Part shown: one piece after another, positions 1-7,566 of the stretch
Layout of the letters: each line of letters begins with the position of its first letter
How positions within the stretch are numbered: the first letter of the stretch is position 1
NCBI GenBank assembly: GCA_022600195.1
Contig: JAHZKX010000023.1
Coordinates: forward strand, 62,001 to 126,000
Source: Planctomycetota bacterium
Lineage (GTDB): Bacteria; Planctomycetota; Planctomycetia; Planctomycetales; Planctomycetaceae
Length of the DNA: 64,000 bases
Reading direction: 5' to 3'
Translations under genes and position numbers: made by a program
Notes under the pieces: model-generated
Seen by the model: only the letters and a program-made list of their open reading frames with translations
Told to the model about the DNA's origin: nothing
Database searches by the model: none

Positions 1-657
1 GACATCAGATTCCTGACCACACAGGCCCAGCAAAAGACCATATAAACCCAGGCGAGTCACTGGTGTGTCTGGGTCGACAATCCATTTTCGAAGTTTTTCG
101 CGTGGCAGATCTTTGGCTAAGGGAGTGATGTCTTCATAGGGAGCATTTGCGAATTCGGCATAGGCATCGTTCGAGACCATCTGGTCTGGATACTCCAGGA
201 ACTTCAGGAAGTAGCGCAAGCGTTTTGTTGTTTTCTCTTCCGGAGCGGGCGCCTGGGAAATGTAATGGAAGCTCGTTTCGGTCACTTCAATTGGATCGCC
301 CCAGTCGATGCTGGTTCCTTTTGTGCCGAGCAGCAGAAACAGATTTCCTTTTTTGCCGGGGCGATGGCGGTTGATGGTAATCTGATCGCCGACTTTCAAT
401 TTGTCTTTGTCTGACTGATTGACAATTTCTTTGATTTCAAAGACGGTCTTTCCTGCTTTTTCGAGCGTCCCCTTTTCGGCTTCGGACCATTGCACGAGTA
501 CAGCAACATCAGACTGCGAGAGCTGTTCGGTTAAGGTCAACGAAGGGGCAGAACAGAATGGACAAGCTGTGACAAAAGGTGATTGTGCCACGACAAGCAG
601 ACTGCAGATCAGTCCCAGGAAAAAGCGATTGTGGATGTGTTTTTTTAGACCATTCAT
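1..657 (-). CDS. Secreted protein of unknown function (C-terminus beyond window)
   Basis: The reading frame is open from about 681 down to the window edge, so the C-terminus is missing. I prefer the ATG at 657 because GAGG lies 8 bases upstream; an in-frame ATG at 681 has no ribosome site. The start is basic (MNGLKKHIHNRFF), followed by a hydrophobic signal segment and then a CPFC motif right after the likely cleavage region. The mature part contains a small beta-rich stretch (VLVQWSEAEKG, KVGDQITINRHRPGKKG) that could be an OB-like fold. Its relation to the metal genes upstream is unknown; it is the last visible gene of a minus-strand series. The function is not recognised. Confidence 0.7.
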   Translation of the reverse strand, partial: MNGLKKHIHNRFFLGLICSLLVVAQSPFVTACPFCSAPSLTLTEQLSQSDVAVLVQWSEAEKGTLEKAGKTVFEIKEIVNQSDKDKLKVGDQITINRHRPGKKGNLFLLLGTKGTSIDWGDPIEVTETSFHYISQAPAPEEKTTKRLRYFLKFLEYPDQMVSNDAYAEFANAPYEDITPLAKDLPREKLRKWIVDPDTPVTRLGLYGLLLGLCGQESDV

Positions 658-733
658 TTGCCGAACCTCATGGCGATTCATATCTGTTTTGAAAAAACGA
701 AATTGGTAATTATCAGTTTAAAACCTTGTGGCA

Positions 734-1630
734 TTATTTGTCGATCACGATGGCGTCGTCAATCAGATAAATTCGCTGTAATTCATCATCGAGGGTTTCG
801 GCCTTGATGTGGAAGACGCCAACCACATCAAAGGGACGATTGAGAATATAATCTGCCGTAATTCCTTCCCGCATGACAACTGGAAACAAGTCATAAATTT
901 TAGGGTTTTTGCCAAAGCAGCAAATCTGGTTATCACGAGCCAGTTGGAAAAATTCATTACCCGTCTGCTGAAAGGGGGGATACATAAATCCTCTGATCCG
1001 AATCCGTTTGCCATCCAGATCTTTGAGCCATTGGGGCATCAATTCCGGGGCGTTGGGTGTGACCGGTTCCATGTTCATAACTTTCAGTAAGTCAATGTCA
1101 TCATAGGAAACCCGGAGCACATTTCCCGGAGACGTTTTGCTGAAGGCATGATCCTTGATGAGTATTTTGACTTCGCGCGGTTTGCTGTCCTTCAGTTCTT
1201 TTTCTTCCTCTGCAGTCAACGCGCGTAGCTTAGGATCCGGTTTGCGCGCGACCAGTGCCACGACGTCATCCCTGTTTGCTTTTTCAGGTTGCTGTGTCTT
1301 TGATGCGGATTTTGTTTTGGTCTCAGTCAAGTCAGCTGTCGTTAACGGTAATTTTTCTGTGACAGGCTGGAGTGTCGTGTCTGTCTGTTTTTTCGCTTCC
1401 GGGTCTGTTTCCTCGGGCCGCTGATTTTGATGGACAACAGAAGGTTGCGCGTCGGCAGGAGCATCTGCTGCATCGGTTTCCTGACCGCTTTTGTCGATCT
1501 TGTCGCTAAACTGGCGGTACTCTGTCGGTTCCGACGAAGAACAGCCGACTCCGAAAACAGGAAGGCAGCCAACAGCCAGTAGCAGCAAAAAATGAATTGT
1601 CAGGCGGGTGGGATAAAGGTGGGCCTGCAC
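734..1630 (-). CDS. Lipoprotein with C-terminal GFMYP/CCFG domain (DUF3299-like)
   Basis: The GTG at 1630 is preferred over the longer frame (to 1702) because AGGAG lies 9 bases upstream and a signal sequence follows directly. The hydrophobic stretch ends in GVGC-SSS, a plausible though imperfect lipobox. A low-complexity linker rich in Asp, Gln, Thr and Lys follows (about residues 40-150). The C-terminal ~90 residues contain GFMYPPF, DNQICCFGKNPK and a beta-rich tail. The same domain plan (GYMYP ... GQCCFG) recurs in the upstream neighbour, so the two are probably paralogous in this part. DUF3299 proteins next to ABC transporters and zinc-regulated genes are known in other bacteria; assigning this protein to that family is an inference from motif spacing. 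Confidence 0.75.
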   Translation of the reverse strand: MQAHLYPTRLTIHFLLLLAVGCLPVFGVGCSSSEPTEYRQFSDKIDKSGQETDAADAPADAQPSVVHQNQRPEETDPEAKKQTDTTLQPVTEKLPLTTADLTETKTKSASKTQQPEKANRDDVVALVARKPDPKLRALTAEEEKELKDSKPREVKILIKDHAFSKTSPGNVLRVSYDDIDLLKVMNMEPVTPNAPELMPQWLKDLDGKRIRIRGFMYPPFQQTGNEFFQLARDNQICCFGKNPKIYDLFPVVMREGITADYILNRPFDVVGVFHIKAETLDDELQRIYLIDDAIVIDK

Positions 1631-1769
1631 GTGATCAAACTCCTGATGATCGGGTGGTTGCACCAACTTCTTTACAAAGTTGATAATGGCCCAGACTGTC
1701 ATTGAATCTGAGCCAATCGGTAAATATGTTTCTAAATCGTCTTGCTCTCTCTGTCGAAGGGCACATCAA

Positions 1770-2483
1770 TCAATAGGCGGTCCGTGCCTGCTCGAAGTGT
1801 GTTCCCTTTAATTGATAAACGGGTTTTAGATCACCTGCTGTGGTAGGTGCTTCTGCTTGAAATTCCCCAGACACTGATACCAGGCCTGCGTAAAAATCAG
1901 CACTCTTATCATCTTGCATCTCGACCAGGATCATATCCTTAGCGTCAGGTTGTCCACCAAAGCAGCATTGGCCATTGTCTTTGACCAGAATAAAACTTTT
2001 CAAATTTTTTGTTTGTCGGGTGGGATACATGTAGCCTTTGAGGAAAATGTTTTTTTTATCCCAACTCATCACGTCGGGATTCACTCTGCTGACACCATCT
2101 TTTTCGACAAAATCCTTGGCCGAAATATCACTGGTAAAGTTGAGCCGATGATAACCTTCGGGAACTTCATGTGCATAGACAAAAGACTGATAGGAAATTC
2201 CGGTGATCAGGAAAAATGTAGAAAGTACGATCGCCGCGAGCGCCACTGTTTTTCCTCCCAGTTCTCCAGCAGATCGTTTGATGCTGAAGATACTGAAGAG
2301 CGAGACAATGATTCCGAAAACGGCAATTCCCACCCCGATAATTCCGAATAACGCAATAAACGAAAGCAACCCCAGAGCCAGACCAACAACGGCGGTAGGG
2401 GGCACGGGTTTGTAAGAAAACTCGTCCTGGAGATCAATGGCATTTTGATAAGATTGATTGGACCCATCAAGAACTTGCGACAT
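1770..2483 (-). CDS. Membrane protein: DUF4190-like helices plus GYMYP/CCFG domain
   Basis: 237 residues. A Gly/Ile-rich membrane segment at about residues 29-67 and a second at about 78-104 resemble the DUF4190 two-helix unit. They are followed by an outside domain with KGYMYPTRQ near residue 150 and NGQCCFGGQPDAKD near 170. The two adjacent cysteines in CCFG are shared with the lipoprotein encoded just downstream, so they may bind metal or form a redox pair. It is transcribed in the same direction as the ABC transporter upstream but separated from it by 600 bases, so it may have its own promoter. The function is unknown; a role alongside the His-rich ABC permease is inferred from position only. 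Confidence 0.75.
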   Translation of the reverse strand: MSQVLDGSNQSYQNAIDLQDEFSYKPVPPTAVVGLALGLLSFIALFGIIGVGIAVFGIIVSLFSIFSIKRSAGELGGKTVALAAIVLSTFFLITGISYQSFVYAHEVPEGYHRLNFTSDISAKDFVEKDGVSRVNPDVMSWDKKNIFLKGYMYPTRQTKNLKSFILVKDNGQCCFGGQPDAKDMILVEMQDDKSADFYAGLVSVSGEFQAEAPTTAGDLKPVYQLKGTHFEQARTAY

Positions 2484-3086
2484 GTTGCAAGGCCTTTCAA
2501 TTATTCAGCAAGAATCAGGAATATAAAGAAATACTATAAATGATCGCCGCACACTCACGAGGTACATTTCCCGACCTTCGCAGTGAGCCACTTTGAATAC
2601 TGGTATCATAACATGCCCAAGGGCTCGAAGCACCCCTGAATTTGCACAGAAAACCGGAGAAATCATCTAAGACCGGGCAGAAATCAGGGTTTACCGACCT
2701 ATCCCGAAAAGTCAACCAATGCTCCTTTACAGGAAACGACTTACATAGCCCAGGCAATACAATATATACGCTGCAGCTTCATTTTTCGTTGAATTATTAT
2801 GAAACTTAAAATTAGGCATTGCCCGTATCATTCGAATGTCAGCTTCAACAAAACAGATTCGATACAAGTTCGATAGTTAAGATGTGAATAACTAAGCACT
2901 TATAGGTTGTTTGCAAGTCTATCAAATAAAAATCGGGAGTTCTGTTAAATAGTTCACTAAATTCTTTGTTACTGACTCGAATTTGCCAGCAAACCCAGAA
3001 TCTGTTCGCGTTGTCGAACATCCTGATGCTGAACCGACTGAGTTGACATCTGGCCGATGATGTCTGGTCGTGCGTTTGATGAATAA
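2484..3086. other. Intergenic stretch without a convincing gene
   Basis: 600 bases between the ABC permease and the DUF4190-like gene. The short open frames here have no family resemblance or ribosome sites. A direct repeat TTCGATA (2858-2864 and 2869-2875, period 11) is visible, a spacing that can mark paired regulator half-sites. The stretch presumably holds the promoter of the downstream minus-strand genes. Confidence 0.5.
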
Positions 3087-4433
3087 TCAATCACTTAATG
3101 TGCTGGCGACATCGGTGCGGTAGGCGGTCATGGCCGGGATGAATCCGACCAGCGAAGCCAGAACAACCAGAATCGGCAGCAGAACCAGTTCGACGGAACT
3201 GAACGCAAAGGGGTTAATCAACAGTCCGCTGCGGGCTTCAATAATGGGGGAAGCAACAAAGACCAGGCCATGTCCCAGTAGAATTCCCAATAAGCCACCA
3301 CCCAGACAGAGCAGGACCGATTCGGAGAGAATAATGGTGAAGACCGCGGTGCGGCCTGCCCCCAGAGCGCGCATGATGGCGATTTCTCTTTTGCGGTCGG
3401 ACATCGAATTATAAATGCTCACAAAAATACTCACGCCGGAAACGACAATAATCAGAGACGTCAGCACAATCAGCATCGTGCGCACATTACCCACGATGTT
3501 TGTCATCAGCCAGGTGATCTGTTGAATGGGATTGACGGCTTGAGCCTGGTTGCCCTCTTGCAATTCAGACTGGAATTTGATCGTGGCAAAGCCTCGTAAG
3601 CGATCACCTTTCATCTGAACCAGAATCGCGGTGACTTCTTTCTGGGAATCTGGTACGGCATGAGCGTGACCGTGGCCGCTGTGGTCATGATGATCGTGGC
3701 TCGCGTTTTCTTTCAGGAGCGCTTTCAGTTTTTCTTCATCCACTTTTTCACCAAAGAATGCCGCTTCCCGGCGAATGGCTTCTTCCAGTGGTTTTTCATG
3801 ACCGGAAACCTGGTAAAACCCACGCAGATTGACGAACACCGTTCGATCATTGGGAGTTCCCGTGGGCGCCAAGATCCCCACGATTTTAAATTTTTCATCA
3901 TGCACGTGCCCGCTTTCTGCAGATCCATGAATCAGGCTGAATTCATCGCCCATCTTCCAGTTGTTCTGTTTTGCGACGGCAGAGCCAATCACCGAATCCC
4001 AGGTAGATGGCAAAAATTTACCCTCGCTGTTGATCCGAAAATGGCGACCCGGAATGTATTCCAACGCAAAATAGCGTGGGATGGTACCGACAATCGGAAA
4101 GCCTCCTTTTTGAGTGACATCACCAATGGCAAAGGGAATCGCTTCTTCAATACGTGGGTCGTTCTTCAATTCGGTGTAGTAACGATAAGGCAGGTTTTCA
4201 ATCGGGGCACCGACACGAAATACCGTATTCAATACCAGTTGCAGGGGACTGCCTTTCGGACCAACAATCAAGTCATAACCGCTGGCCGTCTGGTTAAACA
4301 TGCGGTCAATGACGCCATTGATCACAAGCACTGAGATCATCAGAGTGACACCCAGGGCAACACTCAAAGCCGTCAGCAGAGAGGCAACACGACGTTGTCG
4401 GATACTTTTCCAGGCAATAGTCAGAGTATTCAT
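3087..4433 (-). CDS. ABC transporter permease, FtsX/MacB type, with His-rich loop
   Basis: 448 residues with the MacB/FtsX layout: one N-terminal membrane helix (about 16-38), a large periplasmic MacB-PCD-like domain, and three C-terminal helices (about 315-340, 365-390, 412-435). The conserved MSDRKREIAIMRALGAGR segment follows the second helix. Within the periplasmic domain, around residue 245-262, there is an insert HDHHDHSGHGHAHA with eight His residues, which is not typical of lipoprotein-export permeases and suggests binding of zinc or a similar metal. It is encoded 64 bases downstream of its ATPase, so the two surely form one transporter. FtsX-type permeases usually extrude lipoproteins or act mechanically rather than import, so metal uptake is not proved. 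Confidence 0.9.
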   Translation of the reverse strand: MNTLTIAWKSIRQRRVASLLTALSVALGVTLMISVLVINGVIDRMFNQTASGYDLIVGPKGSPLQLVLNTVFRVGAPIENLPYRYYTELKNDPRIEEAIPFAIGDVTQKGGFPIVGTIPRYFALEYIPGRHFRINSEGKFLPSTWDSVIGSAVAKQNNWKMGDEFSLIHGSAESGHVHDEKFKIVGILAPTGTPNDRTVFVNLRGFYQVSGHEKPLEEAIRREAAFFGEKVDEEKLKALLKENASHDHHDHSGHGHAHAVPDSQKEVTAILVQMKGDRLRGFATIKFQSELQEGNQAQAVNPIQQITWLMTNIVGNVRTMLIVLTSLIIVVSGVSIFVSIYNSMSDRKREIAIMRALGAGRTAVFTIILSESVLLCLGGGLLGILLGHGLVFVASPIIEARSGLLINPFAFSSVELVLLPILVVLASLVGFIPAMTAYRTDVASTLSD

Positions 4434-4497
4434 AATGGGCTGTTACTTTTGTTCGCTGAATAATAAAGAAGAGGACATCAATCAATAATCATGAGAA

Positions 4498-5172
4498 CTA
4501 TACTGGAGCGTGAACTTTGTTGAATTCCGTCAGAGTTTCCACTCGCTCAAACTGGTTGGCCACTTCCTGAGAGTGAGTCACGAGCAGCATCGCAATTTGA
4601 TTCTGGGCACAGGCATCGCGCAACAGCTTCAGGATCGTATCCTGATTCGCAAGATCGACATTTGCCGTCGGTTCGTCAGCCAGTAATAATTTGGGCTGAT
4701 TCGCCAGAGCCCGGGCAACCGCCACACGCTGTTGCTCACCAACGGACATTTGTTTGGGATGGTGATTCAACCGATGTTCCAGACCCACCAGAGACAGCAG
4801 TTCTTTCGCACGGTCACGGTTCGGTTTTTTGCGTGAAAAACTCATTCCCAGCAAAACGTTTTCCAACGCCGAAAAAGCAGGTAATAAGTTGAATGTTTGA
4901 AAGACGAAGCCAATTCGCTCGGCACGAAACCGGTCACGGACCACTTCTGCCATCGAGGCAATTTCGGTCCCTGCGATGGTCACTTTACCACTATCGGCGG
5001 CGGTGATGCCGGAGATGACATTGAGCAGAGTCGATTTTCCCGAACCGCTCTCGCCGATCAAAGCGACCTGTTCGTTCTCTTTCAATTCAAACCGCTCGAT
5101 ATCCAGAATGGGCAGAACGGAGCCATCCGGTTCACGGTAACTCTTTTTAACGTTTTCCAGCAGCAGGGACAT
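4498..5172 (-). CDS. ABC transporter ATP-binding protein, LolD/MacB type
   Basis: The start is placed at ATG 5172 because GAGG precedes it by 5 bases; upstream in-frame codons would run into a palindromic operator. The protein has 224 residues with Walker A (GESGSGKST), Q-loop (FVFQTFNLLPAFSALENV), signature MSVGEQQRVAVARAL, Walker B (LLLADEPTANVD) and H-loop (LLVTHS). It therefore binds and hydrolyses ATP for the adjacent FtsX-type permease. The signature reads SVGEQ instead of SGGQ, a variant also seen in other ATPases. It is the first gene of the minus-strand operon and lies directly below the 5237-5259 inverted repeat, so it is probably controlled by a Fur-family repressor. Confidence 0.92.
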   Translation of the reverse strand: MSLLLENVKKSYREPDGSVLPILDIERFELKENEQVALIGESGSGKSTLLNVISGITAADSGKVTIAGTEIASMAEVVRDRFRAERIGFVFQTFNLLPAFSALENVLLGMSFSRKKPNRDRAKELLSLVGLEHRLNHHPKQMSVGEQQRVAVARALANQPKLLLADEPTANVDLANQDTILKLLRDACAQNQIAMLLVTHSQEVANQFERVETLTEFNKVHAPV

Positions 5173-5236
5173 ACTGACCTCGTTCAGGGGATCTGAGGAA
5201 AGGGACCTAATCTCTGAGAACAGATCTTGATATTTG

Positions 5237-5259
5237 TTATTGCAAATGTTATGCAATAA
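5237..5259. promoter_or_regulatory. Putative Zur/Fur-type operator (inverted repeat 8-7-8)
   Basis: TTATTGCA and TGCAATAA form a perfect inverted repeat with a 7-base AT-rich centre (AATGTTA). It lies 65 bases upstream of the ABC ATPase start. Its core ATTGCA-N7-TGCAAT has the same form as a site in front of the ZIP gene (25526-25544). AT-rich inverted repeats of about 19-23 bases are the usual targets of Fur-family dimers. Binding by the Fur-family protein at 23.8 kb is an inference. Confidence 0.65.
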
Positions 5260-5315
5260 GCATGTCGCTGCCTAGGGGTGTTTTGACAAATCTTTGCAAT
5301 TATTCCCGATCAGGG

Positions 5316-5333
5316 AGACTCGTCAGCGAGTCT
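5316..5333. repeat. Short perfect hairpin (7-bp stem, 4-base loop)
   Basis: AGACTCG-TCAG-CGAGTCT lies in the 313-base gap between the divergent ABC operon and the L,D-transpeptidase gene. No T-run follows on either strand, so it is not a standard terminator. It could be an operator or a leader hairpin. Apart from this and the operator at 5237-5259, I see nothing definite in the gap. Confidence 0.4.
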
Positions 5334-5485
5334 TAAATAATTATTGATATATGACTTACGACCAAGATATCACGACCCGGCTCTCTCTGAATCGCAGTAG
5401 GCTGGTTTACGTCAATTTGCTATAGTTCCGCCTCTCTGATTTTAACCAATGTGTGTAGGAATTGTGAATCAAGGATGATAGCAAG

Positions 5486-6760
5486 ATGCGAAGTCGTTAC
5501 CAGCGCCGATTGATGACACCCTTTCGTTTCGTAATGATCGTGGGACTGGGACTTTTAGGAACTGCTGCCTGGAAGTTTGATATGTTGCCATTTCACATGG
5601 GCAGTGCCCCCACCGGCTCCTTGGAAGTGGCCTCATCTGATGAAGCTTCGCTGTCCGGTAAAGGTCAGTCTGTTTCTGAATATGTGGAACCAGTATTGTC
5701 CGAGGAGACAATCATCGCACAGTCGGAACCACCGGCAGAAGAATTACCGGAAGGCAATGATAATCAACGCGCGTATCAGAGCAGAGATATCGAGATACCC
5801 CGAATTTACAAGCGGACATTGACCGGGGAAGTCGTAGAGGCTCCCGCCAAAGTCGACTCTCCTGTGAATGAAGCACTCGAACCAAATCGATTCAATGGAT
5901 CTGCCCAGCCTTTGCGAAAAGAGGAAAAATCACTCGCATCTCAACAGGTAGCGACAAAAAATGTTCCGAGGAATTTGGTTCCACCAGAAGGAATAAAACG
6001 TGCGAGCCCGCGCGTCATTAAGTCTGCCGAGAATGCCAGTTTTAAAGAGGAAGTGGCTGGAACGCAGGCGAAGAATACCACTCCCGACTTGATCGCCATC
6101 GACCAGTTAATTCAACAGGGAAAAATTCTGGATGCACACAAGCAGCTTTCAAAAATTTACTGGAAACAGCCTGAATTATATCCGGTCATTAAATCGCGCA
6201 TCGAAGAGACAGCACGCATCATTTATTTTTCTCCGCAACCACATTTTATGACGCCTCATGAAATCGAGCCCGGCGATCAACTGAGAAAAGTTGCGACACA
6301 TTATAAAGTTACCTGGGAGTATCTGTCGAAACTCAATCAGATTGACCCTAAAAAAATTCGGCCTGGCCAGAAATTGAAAGTCATTAAGGGACCATTTTTT
6401 GCCTTTGTGGATTTGAGCGAATTCACGCTGACGATCCATTCACACGGATATTTCGTCAAACGCTACGCGATCGGAATCGGTAAAGATCACTCCACGCCAA
6501 CCGGAAAATTTCAAGTCAAAGATAAACTCGTTGATCCGACCTATTACGGTCAGGATGGTGTGATTGCCAACGATGATCCTGAAAATCCACTGGGAGAACG
6601 CTGGATTGATCTCGGCGACAGCTATGGCATTCATGGCACGATTGATCCGACTTCGATCCGAAAAGCAGAATCAAAAGGGTGTGTGCGAATGCACAATGAA
6701 GATGTTGCCGAAGTCTACGACCTGCTGGGTCTGGACTCAGAAGTGGTCATTCGCCCCTGA
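5486..6760 (+). CDS. LysM domain L,D-transpeptidase (YkuD family)
   Basis: 424 residues. An N-terminal membrane anchor (about residues 12-32) is followed by a long disordered Glu/Ser/Pro-rich linker, a helical segment, a LysM module around residues 255-300 (EIEPGDQLRKVATHYKV ... IRPGQKLKVIKG) and a YkuD catalytic domain to the end. The domain carries IHGTIDP and SKGCVRM, the His and Cys of the L,D-transpeptidase active site. Such enzymes make 3-3 cross-links in peptidoglycan or attach proteins to it, outside the inner membrane, which agrees with planctomycetes having a peptidoglycan wall. It is transcribed away from the ABC operon and lies 205 bases before pyrE. Confidence 0.93.
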   Translation: MRSRYQRRLMTPFRFVMIVGLGLLGTAAWKFDMLPFHMGSAPTGSLEVASSDEASLSGKGQSVSEYVEPVLSEETIIAQSEPPAEELPEGNDNQRAYQSRDIEIPRIYKRTLTGEVVEAPAKVDSPVNEALEPNRFNGSAQPLRKEEKSLASQQVATKNVPRNLVPPEGIKRASPRVIKSAENASFKEEVAGTQAKNTTPDLIAIDQLIQQGKILDAHKQLSKIYWKQPELYPVIKSRIEETARIIYFSPQPHFMTPHEIEPGDQLRKVATHYKVTWEYLSKLNQIDPKKIRPGQKLKVIKGPFFAFVDLSEFTLTIHSHGYFVKRYAIGIGKDHSTPTGKFQVKDKLVDPTYYGQDGVIANDDPENPLGERWIDLGDSYGIHGTIDPTSIRKAESKGCVRMHNEDVAEVYDLLGLDSEVVIRP

Positions 6761-6802
6761 TTTCTTCTTTTGACGCGAATACGAATAGAACATTCCCATA
6801 AA

Positions 6803-6814
6803 CGCGAATTCGCG
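6803..6814. repeat. Perfect 12-bp palindrome between ldt gene and pyrE
   Basis: CGCGAATTCGCG is a perfect self-complementary 12-mer about 150 bases upstream of pyrE. A related GACGCGAATACGAATAG sequence lies 30 bases before it. It could be a protein-binding site, but no function can be shown. Confidence 0.4.
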
Positions 6815-6965
6815 CAATTCTTTCCCCGCGGTCTGTTTGAATGTTGAATTCCAGCCTGTAGAATGGGTGAGGCTGAGCCTGATGCGGTACGTTTGCGATA
6901 AACGTCCCTTTTCACAGGTTCTACATCATTAATGACACACATTCAGGTTAGAGAAGAGAACATTC

Positions 6966-7526
6966 ATGTTTGATCGGGAAAAGCTGATCGAGTTGTTTCG
7001 GGAACGCGCTTTAAAATTTGGTGATTTCACGCTGGTTTCGGGAAAGAAAAGCAGTTACTACCTAGATGGAAAACAGGTCGTGCTGCATTCGCATGGGCTG
7101 CGTCTGGTGAGTGAGGGGTTACTGGAAATGCTGGCCGATGTCGAATTTGATGCCATCGGAGGTATGTCCATTGGTGCAGATCCGATCGTCGCCGGGGTAC
7201 TGGCCATCGCTGCTGAGCAGGGAAAATCCTTAAACGGATTTATGGTTCGTAAAGAACCCAAAGGGCACGGCACTAATAAATATGTCGAAGGTCCCGTCCA
7301 GCCAGGTGATAAAGTGGTCATTGTTGATGATGTGATTACAACGGCCGGTAGTGCTTTACTCTCCGTTGATCGTGCAGAAGAATTTGGCTGCAAAGTGGTG
7401 CGGGCATTAGGCGTCGTAGATCGTTTACAGGGTGGCGCAAAGAATTTCGAGAAACGAAATATTCCTTTCGAAGCGTTGTTAACGATCGAAGACTTTGGAA
7501 TTGAACCACCTGCGGAAGATGCTTGA
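6966..7526 (+). CDS. pyrE: Orotate phosphoribosyltransferase
   Basis: 186 residues, the usual length. It transfers the phosphoribosyl group of PRPP to orotate, giving OMP in pyrimidine synthesis in the cytoplasm. Seen in the sequence are FTLVSGKKSSYYLDGKQV near the N-terminus, the catalytic loop MVRKEPKGHGTNKYVEG (about residues 92-108) and the PRPP site VVIVDDVITTAGSAL (about 117-131). The start has an AG-rich ribosome site (AGAGAAGAGAAC). The pgi gene follows 40 bases later on the same strand, so they are probably cotranscribed. Confidence 0.96.
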   Translation: MFDREKLIELFRERALKFGDFTLVSGKKSSYYLDGKQVVLHSHGLRLVSEGLLEMLADVEFDAIGGMSIGADPIVAGVLAIAAEQGKSLNGFMVRKEPKGHGTNKYVEGPVQPGDKVVIVDDVITTAGSALLSVDRAEEFGCKVVRALGVVDRLQGGAKNFEKRNIPFEALLTIEDFGIEPPAEDA

Positions 7527-7566
7527 TCGTAGTAAGTCTACAGAGCCTTGATGAAAGAAATTTCGG

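Noticed and set aside
809-1424. Plus-strand open frames within the lipoprotein gene
   Set aside because: They are opposite-strand shadows of the 734-1630 gene, with no ribosome site or family resemblance.
2515-3090. Two short minus-strand open frames between the ABC permease and the DUF4190-like gene
   Set aside because: No signal, motif or ribosome site; composition looks like intergenic sequence.
3660-4334. 224-codon plus-strand frame across the permease gene
   Set aside because: It is antisense to a well-supported FtsX-type permease and has no family features.
5283-5311. TTGACA at 5283 as a -35 box for the L,D-transpeptidase gene
   Set aside because: No acceptable -10 box at 16-18 bases distance.
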